A DNA stretch of 64,000 bases from Antilocapra americana (lineage: Eukaryota; Chordata; Mammalia; Artiodactyla; Antilocapridae). Position 1 is the stretch's first letter. The number at the start of each line of letters is the position of its first letter. The position numbers and the translations under genes were made by a program. Shown here in pieces: positions 11,521-23,740 of this stretch. The stretch covers positions 33,444,195 to 33,508,194 of the forward strand of contig ML660772.1 in assembly GCA_007570785.1 (NCBI GenBank), written 5' to 3'. The notes beneath the pieces were generated by a model. The model had not been told where the DNA came from. It did not search any database and was given only the letters and a program-made list of their open reading frames with translations.

Positions 11521-12029
11521 TTTTAGCTTTCAATTCCTAATACCTATCTCAGGGCCTAGTTAGTAGATGTTACACATATATCATTGCACAGTTATTAGTT
11601 AATTGATAGTGTAGCAAATAGGACTGATATTTGGTGACATTTGCCATTATGTTCTAAGAGCAGAAAGTTAAACATTCCTCAAGGAAGTGCTTCCTTAATA
11701 TGAAAAATTTGGAGAAAATCTGAGTTCATTAGCAATAAACATGTTTACTTATAGCAGAGCTTTTCAGACCTTTTAAGATGCTAGGTGAACTTTGAATCTT
11801 CAGGGGTTTTGTACATCATCAAGCTTAGTTGACTTGGCATCCATTCCTTTCAAGTTACTTTTTAAATTTTATTTTACTTCAGGGAGCATCTTTGTGAACC
11901 AGTGTTATGCAGAAGACAGTTTGGAGAAAGCTACTCTAAGACTGAGTTGGACATTGACAAGGCTGTCTGCTGGTACACATCTGTGTGGGTTCTTTGGATC
12001 AAATCCTTTCTACTTTAACTGCACATTGG
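11521..12029. other. non-coding stretch, no feature recognised
   Basis: A 109-codon plus-strand frame (11,792-12,121) runs through this stretch and into the MER5A remnant that follows. Its product resembles no family I know and it lacks coding character. Confidence 0.5.
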
Positions 12030-12178
12030 ATTTATCTGGGGCATTTTTAAAACTCAGGGATGTCTGTGTGTCACCCGAAGCCAACTTAATCAAAATCTCT
12101 AGAGGTAAGGCCAAGTACTAGAATTAAAAAAATTCTCAGATGATTCTCGTGCTGATGAAGTTGAAAATCATTGCTTAG
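12030..12178 (+). repeat. MER5A-like hAT remnant
   Basis: Middle and 3' MER5A phrases: 'ggggcatttttaaaact', 'atcaaaatctctagaggtaaggcc', 'ctcagatgattctcgtgctgatgaag', 'aaaatcattgctta'. It overlaps the end of a spurious open frame. Confidence 0.7.
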
Positions 12179-12227
12179 AAAGTAAAATGCTAGCTATATT
12201 CTAAGTTATTGGCTACCAGTAATAGTT

Positions 12228-12432
12228 GACTTTGTGCTAAGCATTTTCCTCCTATGTTCTTTAACTAAATCCTCATGGGTATTTTTTATAATACAGATCC
12301 CACTATTATCCCCGTTTATAGATGATGAAACTAAGGCATTAGGGAGAAAGAGCAGTTTGCCCAAGAACATGCAAGCTGTAAGTTAGGGGCTTCATGTCTA
12401 GGCACTATGATTCCAGAACTTGGGCATCTAAC
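12228..12432 (-). repeat. MIR SINE, minus orientation
   Basis: Phrases 'tgtgctaagcattttcctcc', 'cccactattatccccgtttata', 'gatgatgaaactaaggca', 'cagtttgcccaagaaca' are reversed MIR. Confidence 0.8.
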
Positions 12433-13546
12433 TAGTACTTCCCTAAACTTTTCTTTCAACAGACTCTATATGATTAAAACTAATACATTATCTTCACTCA
12501 CTATACAAAAATGCTAGCAGGAAATAAAATCAACTCTAGTGCTAAGTTCTACCCACAAAATCAAACACTTTAGTGTTTTGACCATAGTAATATATTTTTG
12601 AGTTTTTTTAATCTACTCCATCAGAGAATTTATGTTAATAATTGCACACATAGAACATAACAAAAGTTGTTCCCCATATTCCCTCCCACATTTGACAGTG
12701 AAATATGGAATTGAGTTTGGCCAGATTTTTATGTGAGTAAAAAGACATTAAGGCCGATTCAGGTAGTCAAAATAACTATGCCCTACTTTCTCTTGGGTCA
12801 TAAAATTGTATCTGCTGAATTTACCTCAACTAAACATTAAAAAAAAAAATCCCTAAATCTAATTATCATTTCCTATCATTGCCAAACCTCAGTTGTATGG
12901 ACTCCAAATAATGGAACTTTTAAATAATTGAGGGCACTTTTAAACATTTTATTTCTTGCTCATTGAGAAATAAAGGAAGAGCAAGTAATTTGAAATCAGA
13001 AGCCCTCAAAAGGTGTATGGCTATTGTTACTTCCGGTGAAATTCTAGTCCACTAATTATCTGCATATTTAAATAGTATTAGTTTTCTCTTGGAATCCTTT
13101 AGAAATCAATACAGAGCTGGCTGGCATGACCTCAGAACCAGGAAAACAGCTAAGCTCCCATTTGGAATTTAGAACATGCAAACTTGTATTATTGTTTATT
13201 CTTCTTTCTCTCTTAGACATCCACACTGTTGTTTCAATTAGATATTAAGGCCCTATGTTCTAGACATTCTTTCTATTTTGATTCTCAGCTCCTAGCAATA
13301 AGCACATAAGGATGGTTGGTTTCTGTAGGAGTACAGAACCAATTTCCTGTGCAACTGGCTTTTACAGCTGTGACAAACCAGCAAATTGATATTCTTAAGG
13401 AATTTTAAGGTCATGAATCAATAAAAACTGCTAAATTATTATTGACATATATTTACTATGCAGTATTTACAATGCTATTCTTACTATTTGTTTTGAAATA
13501 TGTAGGCTATAATGTGGTATCATTCTCTGTGTTTGTACTATATTAA
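12433..13546. other. AT-rich non-coding stretch
   Basis: No repeat or gene recognised. It ends at the 5-bp target site ATTAA of the LTR that follows. Confidence 0.5.
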
Positions 13547-13926
13547 TGTTACAGGATATATTCCCTCTCCCCAAATTCATATTTGAGGTCCTAACCTCCA
13601 GTATCTCAAGATGTGACAGTATTTGGAAATAAGATCTTTAAAAAGACATTTAAATTGAAATGAAGTCATTAGGGTGGGCCCTAATTCAATATGACCAGTG
13701 TGTCCTTACAGTCATACAGGAGATTGGGATACTAATAAGCCTAAAGAGGAGGTCATGTAAAGATACAGGGAGAAGACAGCCATCTGCAAACCAGAGTAGA
13801 CATCTCAGAAGAAATCAAACCTGCCAACATCTTGGCTTAGGACTTTTGGCTTCCAGAATTGTGAAAAATGTCATTCCTATTATTTTAGTCTGTGATACTT
13901 TAAGACAGGCCTAGCAAACTAATACA
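13547..13926 (+). repeat. solo LTR, ERVL-MaLR/MLT1-like, with exact 5-bp TSD
   Basis: A 380-bp unit starting TGTTA and ending TAATACA, with the TG...CA termini of a retroviral-type LTR. It is flanked by ATTAA on both sides (13,542-13,546 and 13,927-13,931). Internal wording ('cattagggtgggccctaattc', 'gggagaagacagccatctgc', 'ttggcttccagaattgtg') matches what I recall of MLT1-type MaLR LTRs. No internal retroviral sequence is present, so it is a solo LTR. Structure is firm; the family name is from memory. Confidence 0.8.
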
Positions 13927-13931
13927 ATTAA

Positions 13932-15142
13932 TTTATCTTATTTTGAGCATACTTGGTGTTTCAGGTAAAATAATAATGTGTTACATTTCTTTAGTACTTT
14001 TAATATTATTAAGTTTTTCAGCATTCCATATTGTTGTCTTTTTGGGTCTTCACAGCCCCAGGACAGAATACAAGGTAGATCTCTGTTCTAACCTCCTTTC
14101 TTGGAATGCAATTTAACCCAAAGTGAATAAAGCAAATGGTGACCTTCTTAATAAATAGGTGTGAGTTTATGTAAAGATGAATTTCTACTTGGGAACTTTT
14201 AAAAACTTTCTATCTTAAAATGCAAACATAGAAGATTTTTTTCTCAAAATATATACAACAAAATATGAGTATTTAGGAACTAAGTATAGTGGATTCTGCT
14301 GAAACCCTAAAGCCCAGATGAGCCATTGGAGGGCTTGGGTGCAGAGCCTGGCCCTTTTGGTATTGGATGTCAGATCTAGGGACGTGTGTGGACTCCTTGG
14401 GTTTTGAACATTAAAGACTAGGATGCTGTACAAATAACCTGAAAACTTTCAATATTATCAAACATAGCTTTTATAATTGGCCTTCAAATATGTTCTTATA
14501 AAGGACTTCCCCTCTGGTTATCAATAAGTACCAATAACTTTAAAGGGTCTATATTGTTGTGTAATAGACATTTTCTGTATTTAAGTATTTCATTTTCACC
14601 CCTCTCTGTTATACAGTTTAGCCCTTTTCTCCTTTGACAGACTTCACATTACTAAACTGAGATCTGTAATTTTATTTATTTAACTTCATAAGCTATAAAA
14701 TGGGTAGAATAATAAACCATGCTTTAATTTAATAATAAAATTTTATTAATAAACAATGATGTTAATATTAATAATAAAATAAAATTAAAATTTTATTTAA
14801 TTTAATAAAGCAATATTTAATAATACTGTTTTCAGGTTGCAAAGAATGAATCACATCAAGTGTTTACTAGCTTCCTATTCATATTCTAGGAACTCCAATA
14901 ATGTAAGTTTTATAACAACAATATCTTTCATGGATCTCTATGTAACTATGAATTCACATAAAGATAAATTATCTTGTGGATAATTTTCAATTTTCTTGAA
15001 GTACATCTTCAAAATATAATTAAAAGACCTATAAATAATATAAATAAATGAACATTTCTGATAATATAATGAAAGGCTTTTATGTGTACTATTTTGTGCA
15101 AACTTCAGAAAAACTTTCTGAATAAGTATTCTTAACTCCTTT
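13932..15142. repeat. AT-rich stretch with low-complexity A/T block
   Basis: Mostly unremarkable. From about 14,693 to 14,830 the sequence is nearly pure A/T (AATAAA and TTTTATT motifs), with several chance polyadenylation-like hexamers. No gene recognised. Confidence 0.6.
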
Positions 15143-15180
15143 TTCAGTTCAGTTCAGTCACTCAGTCATGTCTGACTGCG
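15143..15180 (-). mobile_element. short BovB/Bov-tA tail fragment
   Basis: About 38 bases of the shared BovB/Bov-tA 3' tail ('cagttcagtcactcagtcatg'). It then stops abruptly, 50 bases before the larger BovB copy that begins near 15,227. It may be a severely truncated separate insertion. Confidence 0.75.
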
Positions 15181-15226
15181 AAATTCCAAAGCAAATAAGA
15201 AATACTCTTTCTGTTTCAAGTCTTTG

Positions 15227-17446
15227 AATCAGTTCAGTTCAGATGCTCAGTTGTGTCCGATTCTTTGTGACCCCATGGACTGCAGCACGCTAGGCTTTGC
15301 TGTCCATCACTAACTCCTGGACCCTGCTATCACTCCTTTCCATCGCATCAGCGATGCCATCCAACCATCTCATCCTCTGTCATCCTCTTCTACTGCCTTC
15401 AATATTTCCCACATCAGGGTCTTTTCCAGTGAGTCAGTTCTTTGCATCAGGTGGCCACAGTATTTGAGTTTCAGCATCAGTCCTTCAAATGAATATTCAG
15501 GACTGATTTCCTTTCAGATTGATTGGTTTTATCTCCTTGCTGTCCAAGGGACTCTCAAGAGTCTTCTCTAATACCAGAGTTCAAAAGCATCAATTCTTTG
15601 GTGTTCTGCCTTTATGGGCCAACTCTCACACCTATGCATGACTACTGGAAAAACCATAGCTTTGACTAGGTGGGCCTTAGTCCGCATGGTAATGTCTCTG
15701 TTTTTAACATGCTGTCTAGGTTGGTCATAGCTTTTCTTCCAAGGAGCACGCATCTTTTAATTTCAAGGCTGCATTCTCCATCTGCAGTGATTTTGGAGCC
15801 CAAGAAAATAAAGTCTCTCATTGTTTCCATTGTTTCCCTAGCTATTTGCCATGAAGTGATGGGACTGGATGCAATGACCTTTGTTTTTTGAATGTTGAGT
15901 TTTAAGCCAGGTTTTGTACTGTCCTCTTTCACCTACATCAAGCTGCTCTTTAGTTCCTCTTCACTCTCTGCCATAAGGGTGGTGTCATCTGCATATCTGA
16001 GCTTATTGATATTTCTCCCAGCAATCTTGATTTTTGCTTGTTCTTTTTTCCAGCCCAGCATTTCTCATGATGTACTCTGCATATAAATTACATAAGCAGG
16101 GAGACAATATACAGTCTTGACATACCCCTTTCCCAATTTGGAACCAGTCCATTGTTCCATATCCAGTTCTAACTGTTGCTTCTTGACTGCATACAGGTTT
16201 CTCAGGAGGCAGGTCAGGTGGTCTGGTATTCCCATCTCTTGCAGAATTTTCCACAGTTTGTTGTGATCCACAGAGTCAGAGGCTTTGGTATAATCAATAA
16301 AGCAGAAGTAGATGTTTTTGTGGAACTCTTTTGCTTTTTTGATGATCCAATGGATGTTGACAATTTGATCTCTGGTTCCTCTGCCTTTTCTAAATCCAGC
16401 TTGAACATCTGTAAGTTCTCAGTTCACGTACTGTTGAAGCCTGGCTTAGAGAATTTTCAGCATTACTATGCCAGCATGTGAAATGAGTGCAGTTGTGGGG
16501 TCATTTGAACATTCTTTGGCATTGCCTTTCTTTGGATTTGGAATGAAAACACCTTTTCCAGTCCTGTGTCCACTGCTGAGTTTTCCAAAACAGCTGGCAA
16601 ATTGAGTACAGCACTTTCACAGCATCATCTTTTAAGACTCAGAATAGCTCAGCTGGAATTCCATCACCTCTACTAGCTTTGTTGGTAGTGATGCTTCCTA
16701 AGGTCCATTTGACTTTGCAGTCTAGGATGTCTTTTTTCTCAGTTTTCTTTTCTCAGTTATTTGTAAGCCCTCCTCAGACAACCATTTTGCCTTTTTGAAT
16801 TTCTGTTTTTTTGGGATGGTGTTGATCCCTCTCTCCTGTACAGTGTCACAAAGCTCGGTCCATAGTTCTCTGGGCACTGTGTCTATCTGATCTAATCCCT
16901 TAAATCTGTTTCTCACTTCCACTGTATAATTAAGGGCTTTGATTTAGGTCATACTTGAATGGTATAGTGGTTTACCCTACTTTCTTCAATTTAAATCTGA
17001 ATTTGGCAATAAGGAATTCATAATCTGAGCCACAGTCAGCTCCTGGTCCTGTTTTTTCTGACTGTATAGAGCTTCTCCATCTTTGGCTGCAAAAAATATA
17101 ATCAATCTGATTTCGGCATTGAACATCTAGTGATGTCCATGTGTAGAGTTGTCTCTTGTGTTGTTGGAAGAGGGTGTTTGCTCTGACCAGTGTGTTCTGT
17201 TGGCAAGTCTGTTAGCCTTTGCCTTGCTTCATTTTGTACACCAAGGCCAAAGTTGTCTGTTACTCCGTGTATCTCTTGACTTCCCACCTTAGCATTCCAG
17301 TCCTCTGTGATGAAAAGAACATCTCTTTGTGTTAGTTCTAGAGGTCTTATAGGTCATCATAGAAGCATTCAACTGCAGCTTCTTCCCCATTAGTGGTTGG
17401 AGCATAGACTTGGATTACTATGATATTGAATGGTTTGCCTTCTTAT
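15227..17446 (-). mobile_element. BovB (RTE-type LINE), 5'-truncated, minus orientation
   Basis: About 2.2 kb of BovB on the minus strand, colinear with the copy at 37.9-41.1 kb. It carries the 3' tail (15,227-15,600), the RT palm (about 15,890-16,480), the linker, and part of the endonuclease (about 16,720-17,446), ending where other copies read 'gatattgaatggtttgcctt'. Many stops and frameshifts split it into short frames (for example 15,666-15,932 and 16,065-16,271). No target duplication was found. Confidence 0.93.
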
Positions 17447-19515
17447 ATGTGTGACATCTGGGTCTCAGTAGGAACAACCATGACCGGTCTGGAAAAATCA
17501 GAAGTTAGTGAAGCTGAGCTTTGTACACTGGCTATATCATAGCCAGTGAGGTTTATCTGAGGTACAGTTAGTGCTAACTGCAAAGTGTCCCACTACACCA
17601 AAAGAACTTGAAATGTAGTTGGCATTGTCAATGTTTGAAAGTCTCTGTGGAGAGTGAATTTAAAAAAAAGAAGAAGTAGTAGTAGTATTATAGTTAGGGA
17701 AATTGAAGCTCAAATTCAGGTTTTTGCTTCAATCATAATGCTGTCTCCTATGCCATAGCTGGATTTCAGGGATTTTAACTGGCCATTCCTTCTTAAGTTC
17801 TAAAACAAATCAGAACATAAATCATAAGATAAAAATCTTGTGCACTGTACTGCTTATTTTATTACCTTTTATTTTTCAATAAATAACAAACTGCAATGAT
17901 GTACTTAGGGCTCTTAACCTTTCCTGCTTGGTTGTATTGGTATTTCAACACCTAATTCTCTCCCACTCCTGAGGTTCCTCATACAACACAGGCTTTGTGC
18001 TAGCAGTCTCTTTGAGGGACATCATTAGACACTGAGAGAAAGTCCTTGCTAGGTCTCCGGTAATGATGGGAACTTATTGTTCATTCCTTTATAAAGGATT
18101 TTCTCTCTTCCTCTCAAATTGCAAATCAAAACTTGATGGACTTCTTCACTAATGCATCATTTTTTCCTCATAGATACTCTTCAACCCTGTAATTGCATAC
18201 AGTTTTCTCCTTGATGGGTCAAGCTTAGGGCTCATTTTGAGTTCATCTTTTTCAAGTGGACACTACCTCCTGGATCCTATCTCATGCCCTCTCCTAGTTC
18301 TGTCTTTCCTTTCTCCTTCATGTTATTTACCTTCTATGCATCCTACAAGTTGGATATTAATTTTATTTTGCTACACTTCATCTTTTTATGTACTGAAAAC
18401 CCTTTTGGAACAAATCAAGCAAGCAGCATTGGCTCTTGTATGTAATTAACCATCTGATTTCAGAATACCTGGCTGTTCCAGAGAAAAACCCAGAGATGTC
18501 ATGTTTTTTGTTGTTGTTTGTTTTAATAAAGTTTTGATTCACCCAGCATACTTATAGGATAACAACCCTTAGGTTCTATAAGAAGTTCAGGATTGCTTAT
18601 AAAGTGGTTAAGTATCTATGCAGGAAGCTGTAAGCAAGTTTGTTTATGTTTAGGCCACAGAATATTTTGTTGAGGAAAATGTAGGGAAAAAAATAAAGCC
18701 TTTCTTATTAGTCATTTGAAAAAGAAGACCAGACAAGGCATTACAAATTATAGCATGGAAAAAATGCTGGGCTAAAAACTGGATTAACCAGAAGATCAAA
18801 GACTCTCAGTGAAGTCTCTCATTCATAAATCAAATGATTGGATGAAAATTCTGCTTAGAAAAAAAATCATTCCTTTACATAATATGTTAGTCTCTGACAA
18901 AACATTTATTTAAAATATTTCAAATAGTGCCATCCAACTGCCTTCCTTTTCCACTGACCTCCTACCCAGCACCTTTAAATTGGGCAGCAGGAGATGCTAT
19001 AGTGAACATATTACCTTTATAATTTCACAAGCCTCTCAGCTGGAGTTCAGGATCAATTCTCACACTTTAAAAATTCTTTGGCAGACAGGTTTAAACTACA
19101 TTAACTGACAAATAACCTGAAGTGTAATTTATGGATCTTTCCTCCATGGGAAACAGTTGCAGCTGGTTTTTAATACAAATTGCCTTCCAGTGCTGTAAAA
19201 CCTAGGCAATCTTAGCAAAACTGATTCCACAAACAAAAACAAAAAAATAAAACAGAAGAGCAACATCAAAACAGTTGCTAAGTCCATGTGTTTAATAAGA
19301 GACAAATTCAGGACCTAGCTAGTCCCCTTACATTTTTCATCCTCAGTCTAATCTTTTTGTAGTTTTAAAAATTTCATCAATACTTTTCTATTACCTCTCC
19401 TCAAAAGTTATTATGGTCACTTTGTTATTTATTTTTCCTTATTAGAATATTGTTACTTCAGTAAAAAATTTTAATGTAATGCATTTAGATGGTGACATTC
19501 TTTGAATTGCATGTG
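17447..19515. other. non-coding stretch, no feature recognised
   Basis: Directly after the BovB 5' edge the sequence is not BovB. An A/GAA/GTA-rich tract lies at about 17,660-17,690. No gene, splice-bounded frame or recognised repeat was seen in the remaining 1.8 kb. Confidence 0.5.
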
Positions 19516-19516
19516 T

Positions 19517-19722
19517 AAGTTGATCTTTGAACAACATGGGTTTGAATTTTGCTCGTCCACTTACACATGGAATTTTTTTTATAATAAAAAAAATAGTACT
19601 ACATAATCCAGGGTTGAATCTGGGGGTGCAGAACCATGGATATGGAGAATGACTGTGCATTATATTTGGATTTTCAACTGCATAAAGCGTTGGCAGTCCT
19701 GAATTGTTCAAGGGTCAACTGG
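19517..19722. repeat. MER2/Tigger-type short DNA transposon
   Basis: The two ends are inverted repeats: the left reads 'agttgatctttgaacaac' and the right ends 'gaattgttcaagggtcaact'. MER2/Tigger2 termini read like 'cagttgacccttgaacaac'. The interior ('ggggtgcagaaccatggat', 'ttggattttcaactgc') is consistent. It is a non-autonomous, internally deleted relative of the Tigger2-like element at 26.4-29.3 kb. The TA target duplication is degraded. Confidence 0.75.
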
Positions 19723-19825
19723 AAAAGATGTCAATTTTTTATCTCATTTATATGTCAGACTCCATAATGTCTAATTACTTCATGCATCCAGTCTTCATTT
19801 AACATCCATATGCAGGTTTTTCAAG

Positions 19826-20028
19826 TCTTCCCTGGTGGCTCAGTCAGTAAAGAGTCTGCCTGCAATGCTGGAGACCTGGGTTCAATCCCTAGGTCAGGAA
19901 GAGCCCTTGGAGAGTGAAATGGCAACCCACTCCAGTCATTCTTGCCTGGAGAATCCCATGGACAGAGGAGCCTGGTGGGCTACAGTCCATGGGGTCACAA
20001 AGAGTCGGACACAACTGACTGACTAACC
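19826..20028 (+). mobile_element. Bov-tA SINE, plus orientation
   Basis: Full head-to-tail copy: 'cttccctggtggctcag', box B 'gttcaatccc', 'cttgcctggagaatccc', 'ggggtcacaaagagtcggac', ending 'caactgactgact'. Close to the expected young Bov-tA sequence. Confidence 0.95.
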
Positions 20029-20231
20029 CTTTCACTTTTCAGACTTTTCAGAGGATGGACAACAGGTCTAAAACTTCCTTCCATCGTCTTTCCCTGTATA
20101 TAGACCTCTTTCCATGGTCCTGCTTCACTGAATAGCATGGCTTTTTGCCTTCCTTCACTGAGTGTATCCAATCCAATACGTCCTAGAAGGCTAGAAATTC
20201 CTCTCTTCTTCCCTGGTGATGCATGGGCTCC
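20029..20231. other. short spacer
   Basis: No feature recognised. The last five bases are the left target duplication of the next LTR. Confidence 0.5.
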
Positions 20232-20742
20232 TGTGATGTTTAATTTTATGTAAATTTGATTGGGCTAAGGGGTCCAGTAGCTGGTAAAACACCATTCCTG
20301 GGTATCTTTGTGAGGATGTCTCTGGAAGAGATTAACATTTGATTCTGTAGACTAAGTAAAGAGATTCACTCCCACCAATGTGGATCAGTATCATCCAATC
20401 TGTTGAGGGCCTGAGTAGAATAAAGAAGGTGGAACAAGAGCAAATTCTTTCTTCTTCAGTGGAATATCCATCTTCTCCTGCCCTCAGACATCAAAGCTCC
20501 AGGTTCTTGAGCCTTCAGACTCAGACTTATACTAGTAATCAACCCAAACTCTCATTTTCTTGGGTTCTCAGATCTTTGGACTTGAACTGAATTATTATAC
20601 CACAAGCTTTCCTGATTTTTCAGCTTACAGGTGGGACTTCTCTGCTCCATAACCTGTGAACTGGTTCCTGTACTTAATCTCCTTTTATGTAAATCTTCAT
20701 ATCCTATTGATTCTGTTTCTCTGGAAAACCCTTACTAATGCA
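20232..20742 (+). repeat. solo LTR (ERVL-type) with exact 5-bp TSD
   Basis: A 511-bp unit beginning TGTGATG and ending CTAATGCA (TG...CA), with GCTCC directly on both sides (20,227-20,231 and 20,743-20,747). Interior blocks include 'gattgggctaaggggtcc', 'catctt-ctcctgccctcagaca' and 'cctattgattctgtttctctgg', well known from a mammal-wide LTR family that I cannot name with certainty (MLT2-like). A second copy, inverted, lies at 54,788-55,483. No internal viral sequence remains. Confidence 0.8.
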
Positions 20743-20809
20743 GCTCCCAGTCTTGACTCTTCTCCTAGATTTCAGTCTTCCATTCTTTCTCCAAATGGAA
20801 CTAGAAGGA

Positions 20810-21278
20810 GTTGATCATATTGGGCCCCCATGCTTAAAACCCTTTGGTGTAGTGGTTGGTTTATTTCAATCCTTTTAGAGGTTTTAAGGTCCCTTCATAG
20901 TTACAGGGCTCTTCCAGAATTGCTTTCTTCTTCAGTCTCACCCTTCACTTTCTGATGTCCATTATGCTAGTCTTACAAAGTTATTTTTAGTTTTTATGAT
21001 GACTTGTATTCCCTTTGGCTCATTGTTGAACCTTCTCAGGCAAGAAATTGTCTTCCAATGGCCCTTCCTCTGTCAAGGCTTATTTAAGTGCCCCTGCAAG
21101 TCTAGCATATGACTTTTCCTGTTATACTTATTGCTTCCTTGTATTTTAATTGTTTATTTCTTGTTTATGCCTCCTGATCCTCTCTAGACTGTAAGCAATC
21201 TGTGTCCTGTTACTCTGCAATGCACAGCACCCAACATATTACTCAAGTCCTACATTTTCAATAAAGTTTTACTTCTGA
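20810..21278 (+). repeat. L2 LINE fragment, plus orientation
   Basis: L2 3'-end wording: 'catgcttaaaaccctttgg', 'ttacagggctcttcc', 'ctagactgtaagcaatctgtg', 'gcacagcacccaacatattac', and a terminal A/T-rich 'caataaagt'. The 3' terminus is near 21,278. Confidence 0.6.
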
Positions 21279-23267
21279 CTCTCCAGCTTTCTTTTCATAT
21301 CTATTCAATGACAATTCGTGTTATAGCTTCATTGTTTAAATGATTTAAAAAAAATACTAACAGATATAGTAAAGATTCAACTGCATGTGAAATATAAAAT
21401 CTACTAGAAGGCTATTCAATTTTGACAAAAATTTAAACATTATCTGATTATGAGGACATCAAAAAGAAGCTATAATTTGCTGAAGATATTTATATACTAC
21501 TAAAAAACAAATCTTTCAAAATATTAGATTATTTCCAGGTTATGCTATTTATTTTGTGGCTTTTTTTTCCTCTTTGGCAAGATTTTTTTTTCTATTGAAC
21601 ATAAAATGCAGTGACTGTTAACTTGATTATATGCTGCAAATGATAAAGCCAAAAAAGAGACTTTAAGGAGTTATTCTTCTGCCCTTGGATAAGGCTGCAC
21701 TTAAAACTTTCCAAAAGTAAATCTGTTTAATTTAAGAACAACCTTAGAATGTATGTTTTAGGAACAATAAAACATGAACATTAATTATATCTAATATTTA
21801 TGTGAAGATAGAATGTAATTCATTCAAAAATTTTATTCTAGCAATGAGTAATGCTGCTTGACATTATAAAATAGTACAGTGCATTTTATTGTAGACCCCC
21901 GAATAACTTCTTTTAAATACTGAAATATTCGTGTATACATTCAAATAGCAAAGATAAAATATTGGTCACATTTTTCCATTTGGGAAACTTTAGTATTTCT
22001 TTGAGCAACATGATAAAAATCTCAGTTTAACAAATAGTGTAAGTTTGTAGTTCATTCCCTGCTCTGTGACTTTTCCTGTTTAGTTTTTAGCTTACTTGGT
22101 TACATAACCATTGCTTTTGCTTAAAGGTCAGCCAAAAGTAAAGTTATATCTTGCTGGAGGTGAGATGTAAACAATGTCTGATCTTGCCCTGCCATTTTTC
22201 TTAAATCTTCCACAGAGCTGGGTGAAATTGTGCCAGTATTCATAAAAGAAGATTATGTTTTAGAATCTGTATTGTATTATTCAATAAATATTTCAAGGTG
22301 TCTGCAAACAGGGATTAATGGGTATTATATTTCAGGAAACCAGAAAGGTATCAACCTGAAGAATTAAATAAAACATTGATGTTTGATGCTCATATAAACT
22401 GTAACTTCAAATGTGTGTAAACTTCCTTTTCCTTTTGTTTCATTTTTCTCTCACCAAATAATACAGACGAAAGTGAAATGAGACCAAAATGAAACGAGAT
22501 TTAAAACAAAAAAAATCTAAATTTGACCTTCACTCTGAAAAGTAATACCGCTCTTCAGTCATCATTGTTATTATGGCGCCTTCGTGCAATGAAAATATCT
22601 GGATGAAAAAAATGCATGGCTCAAATTCTCAGTGGCACTCTGTACTTCAGTCCAATTGGAGGCATCTGGACATGGAAAGACAGTACCATAAAGTTTTTCA
22701 ACTGAAATTAGGGCTGAGGTATGTATTAAAACTTTGAATCATGTTAAAAATGATTGGATTCTATGGAAATTTCTTATTTTTAAAAAAATATTCTGTGTTA
22801 TTACTGTATATATTGTTAGATTTTCATTCAATACTTAAGAGAATCATTAGTGATCTTAAATAGATATTTTATCTGCTGTAAAACTCCTAAAAAGAGCCAA
22901 GCTAAATGCCCCATCCCTGTATTTCTCCTCTAAAGATAATTCTGTAAATAGGGCAGCTAACTTTAATCATTTAAGATGTGTTTTACCCTGATATTAATTA
23001 AATTCCTTTTTAATTTTAAATTTAAAAAATTAAATATTAGCTCCACTTTCCTTCAGTTGTAACCTAGACCTTGAGCAGAATAAAACTAAAGTGTGACCTA
23101 AAATCCCTTCTCAATGTTATTTTCATTGTTTGTTTTTTTTTTTCCCTTCTAAGAAAAGTCATATTTTTTTAATGATCCGGGTCACATTCTAGGCTAGAGT
23201 TAAGATCTTCAGGGAGGGCTGCATCCTGACTAATTCTCCTTTTTGTATTTTTTTTTTTTTGGATTTC
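21279..23267. other. repeat-poor stretch
   Basis: About 2 kb without a recognised transposon except A/T-rich patches. The part 22,460-22,700 contains several CpGs and mixed-complexity sequence unlike its AT-rich surroundings. No coding frame is evident. Confidence 0.45.
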
Positions 23268-23395
23268 CAAGTAATTTTTTATTGACTTAATTGACATATA
23301 ACATCATATTAGTTTCAAATGTACAACATAATGATTCCATATGTGTATATGTTGTGAAATGATCACATCAAGTCTAGTTAACATCCATCCAAGTG
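23268..23395 (-). mobile_element. old L1 3' end fragment, minus orientation
   Basis: Reversed L1 3' UTR wording: 'ttattgacttaattgacatata', 'tagtttcaaatgtacaacata', 'tgttgtgaaatgatcacatc'. About 130 bases remain. Confidence 0.75.
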
Positions 23396-23419
23396 ATTTT
23401 TATGCAAATTAAAACTCGA

Positions 23420-23740
23420 GAAGCAAGGCTTGGATAAGTGAGTCTCAGCCCAGGCTTCCAGTTAGGATCTCGGGTGCTCAGTCACTCAATAGTGTCTGAC
23501 TCTGCGACCCACAGACTACAGCCTCCAGGCTCCTCTGTCCATGGAACTTCCTAGGCAAGAATACTGGAGTGGGTTGCCATTTCCTCCTCCAGGGAATCTT
23601 CCCTAGGCTATCACATAGTTTTAAGAACTGTTGCCACCTGTGCCCTCCCCCACAGATTCTGTCCATTTGTCTGGGTAGGAACACCTGTGTTGCTTAAATT
23701 AAGTCCTCCAGGTGATTCTAAGGTGAGGCCAGAGTTAAGG
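23420..23740. repeat. MER5A/B-like remnant split by a Bov-tA
   Basis: The left part ('agtgagtctcagcccaggc') and the right part ('aagtcctccaggtgattctaagg', 'ccagagttaag') are the two ends of a MER5-type hAT element. The interval 23,473-23,608 between them is a later Bov-tA insertion. Confidence 0.6.
23473..23608 (-). mobile_element. Bov-tA SINE, truncated, minus orientation
   Basis: Contains the 3' tail ('gtgctcagtcactc') and middle ('gaatactggagtgggttgccat'), then stops at 'gggaatcttccctagg', so the tRNA-like head is missing. It sits inside a MER5-type remnant. Confidence 0.88.

Noticed and set aside
14693..14830. Cluster of AATAAA-like hexamers that could suggest a transcript end
   Set aside because: The block is almost pure A/T, where such hexamers occur by chance, and no transcript is indicated upstream.
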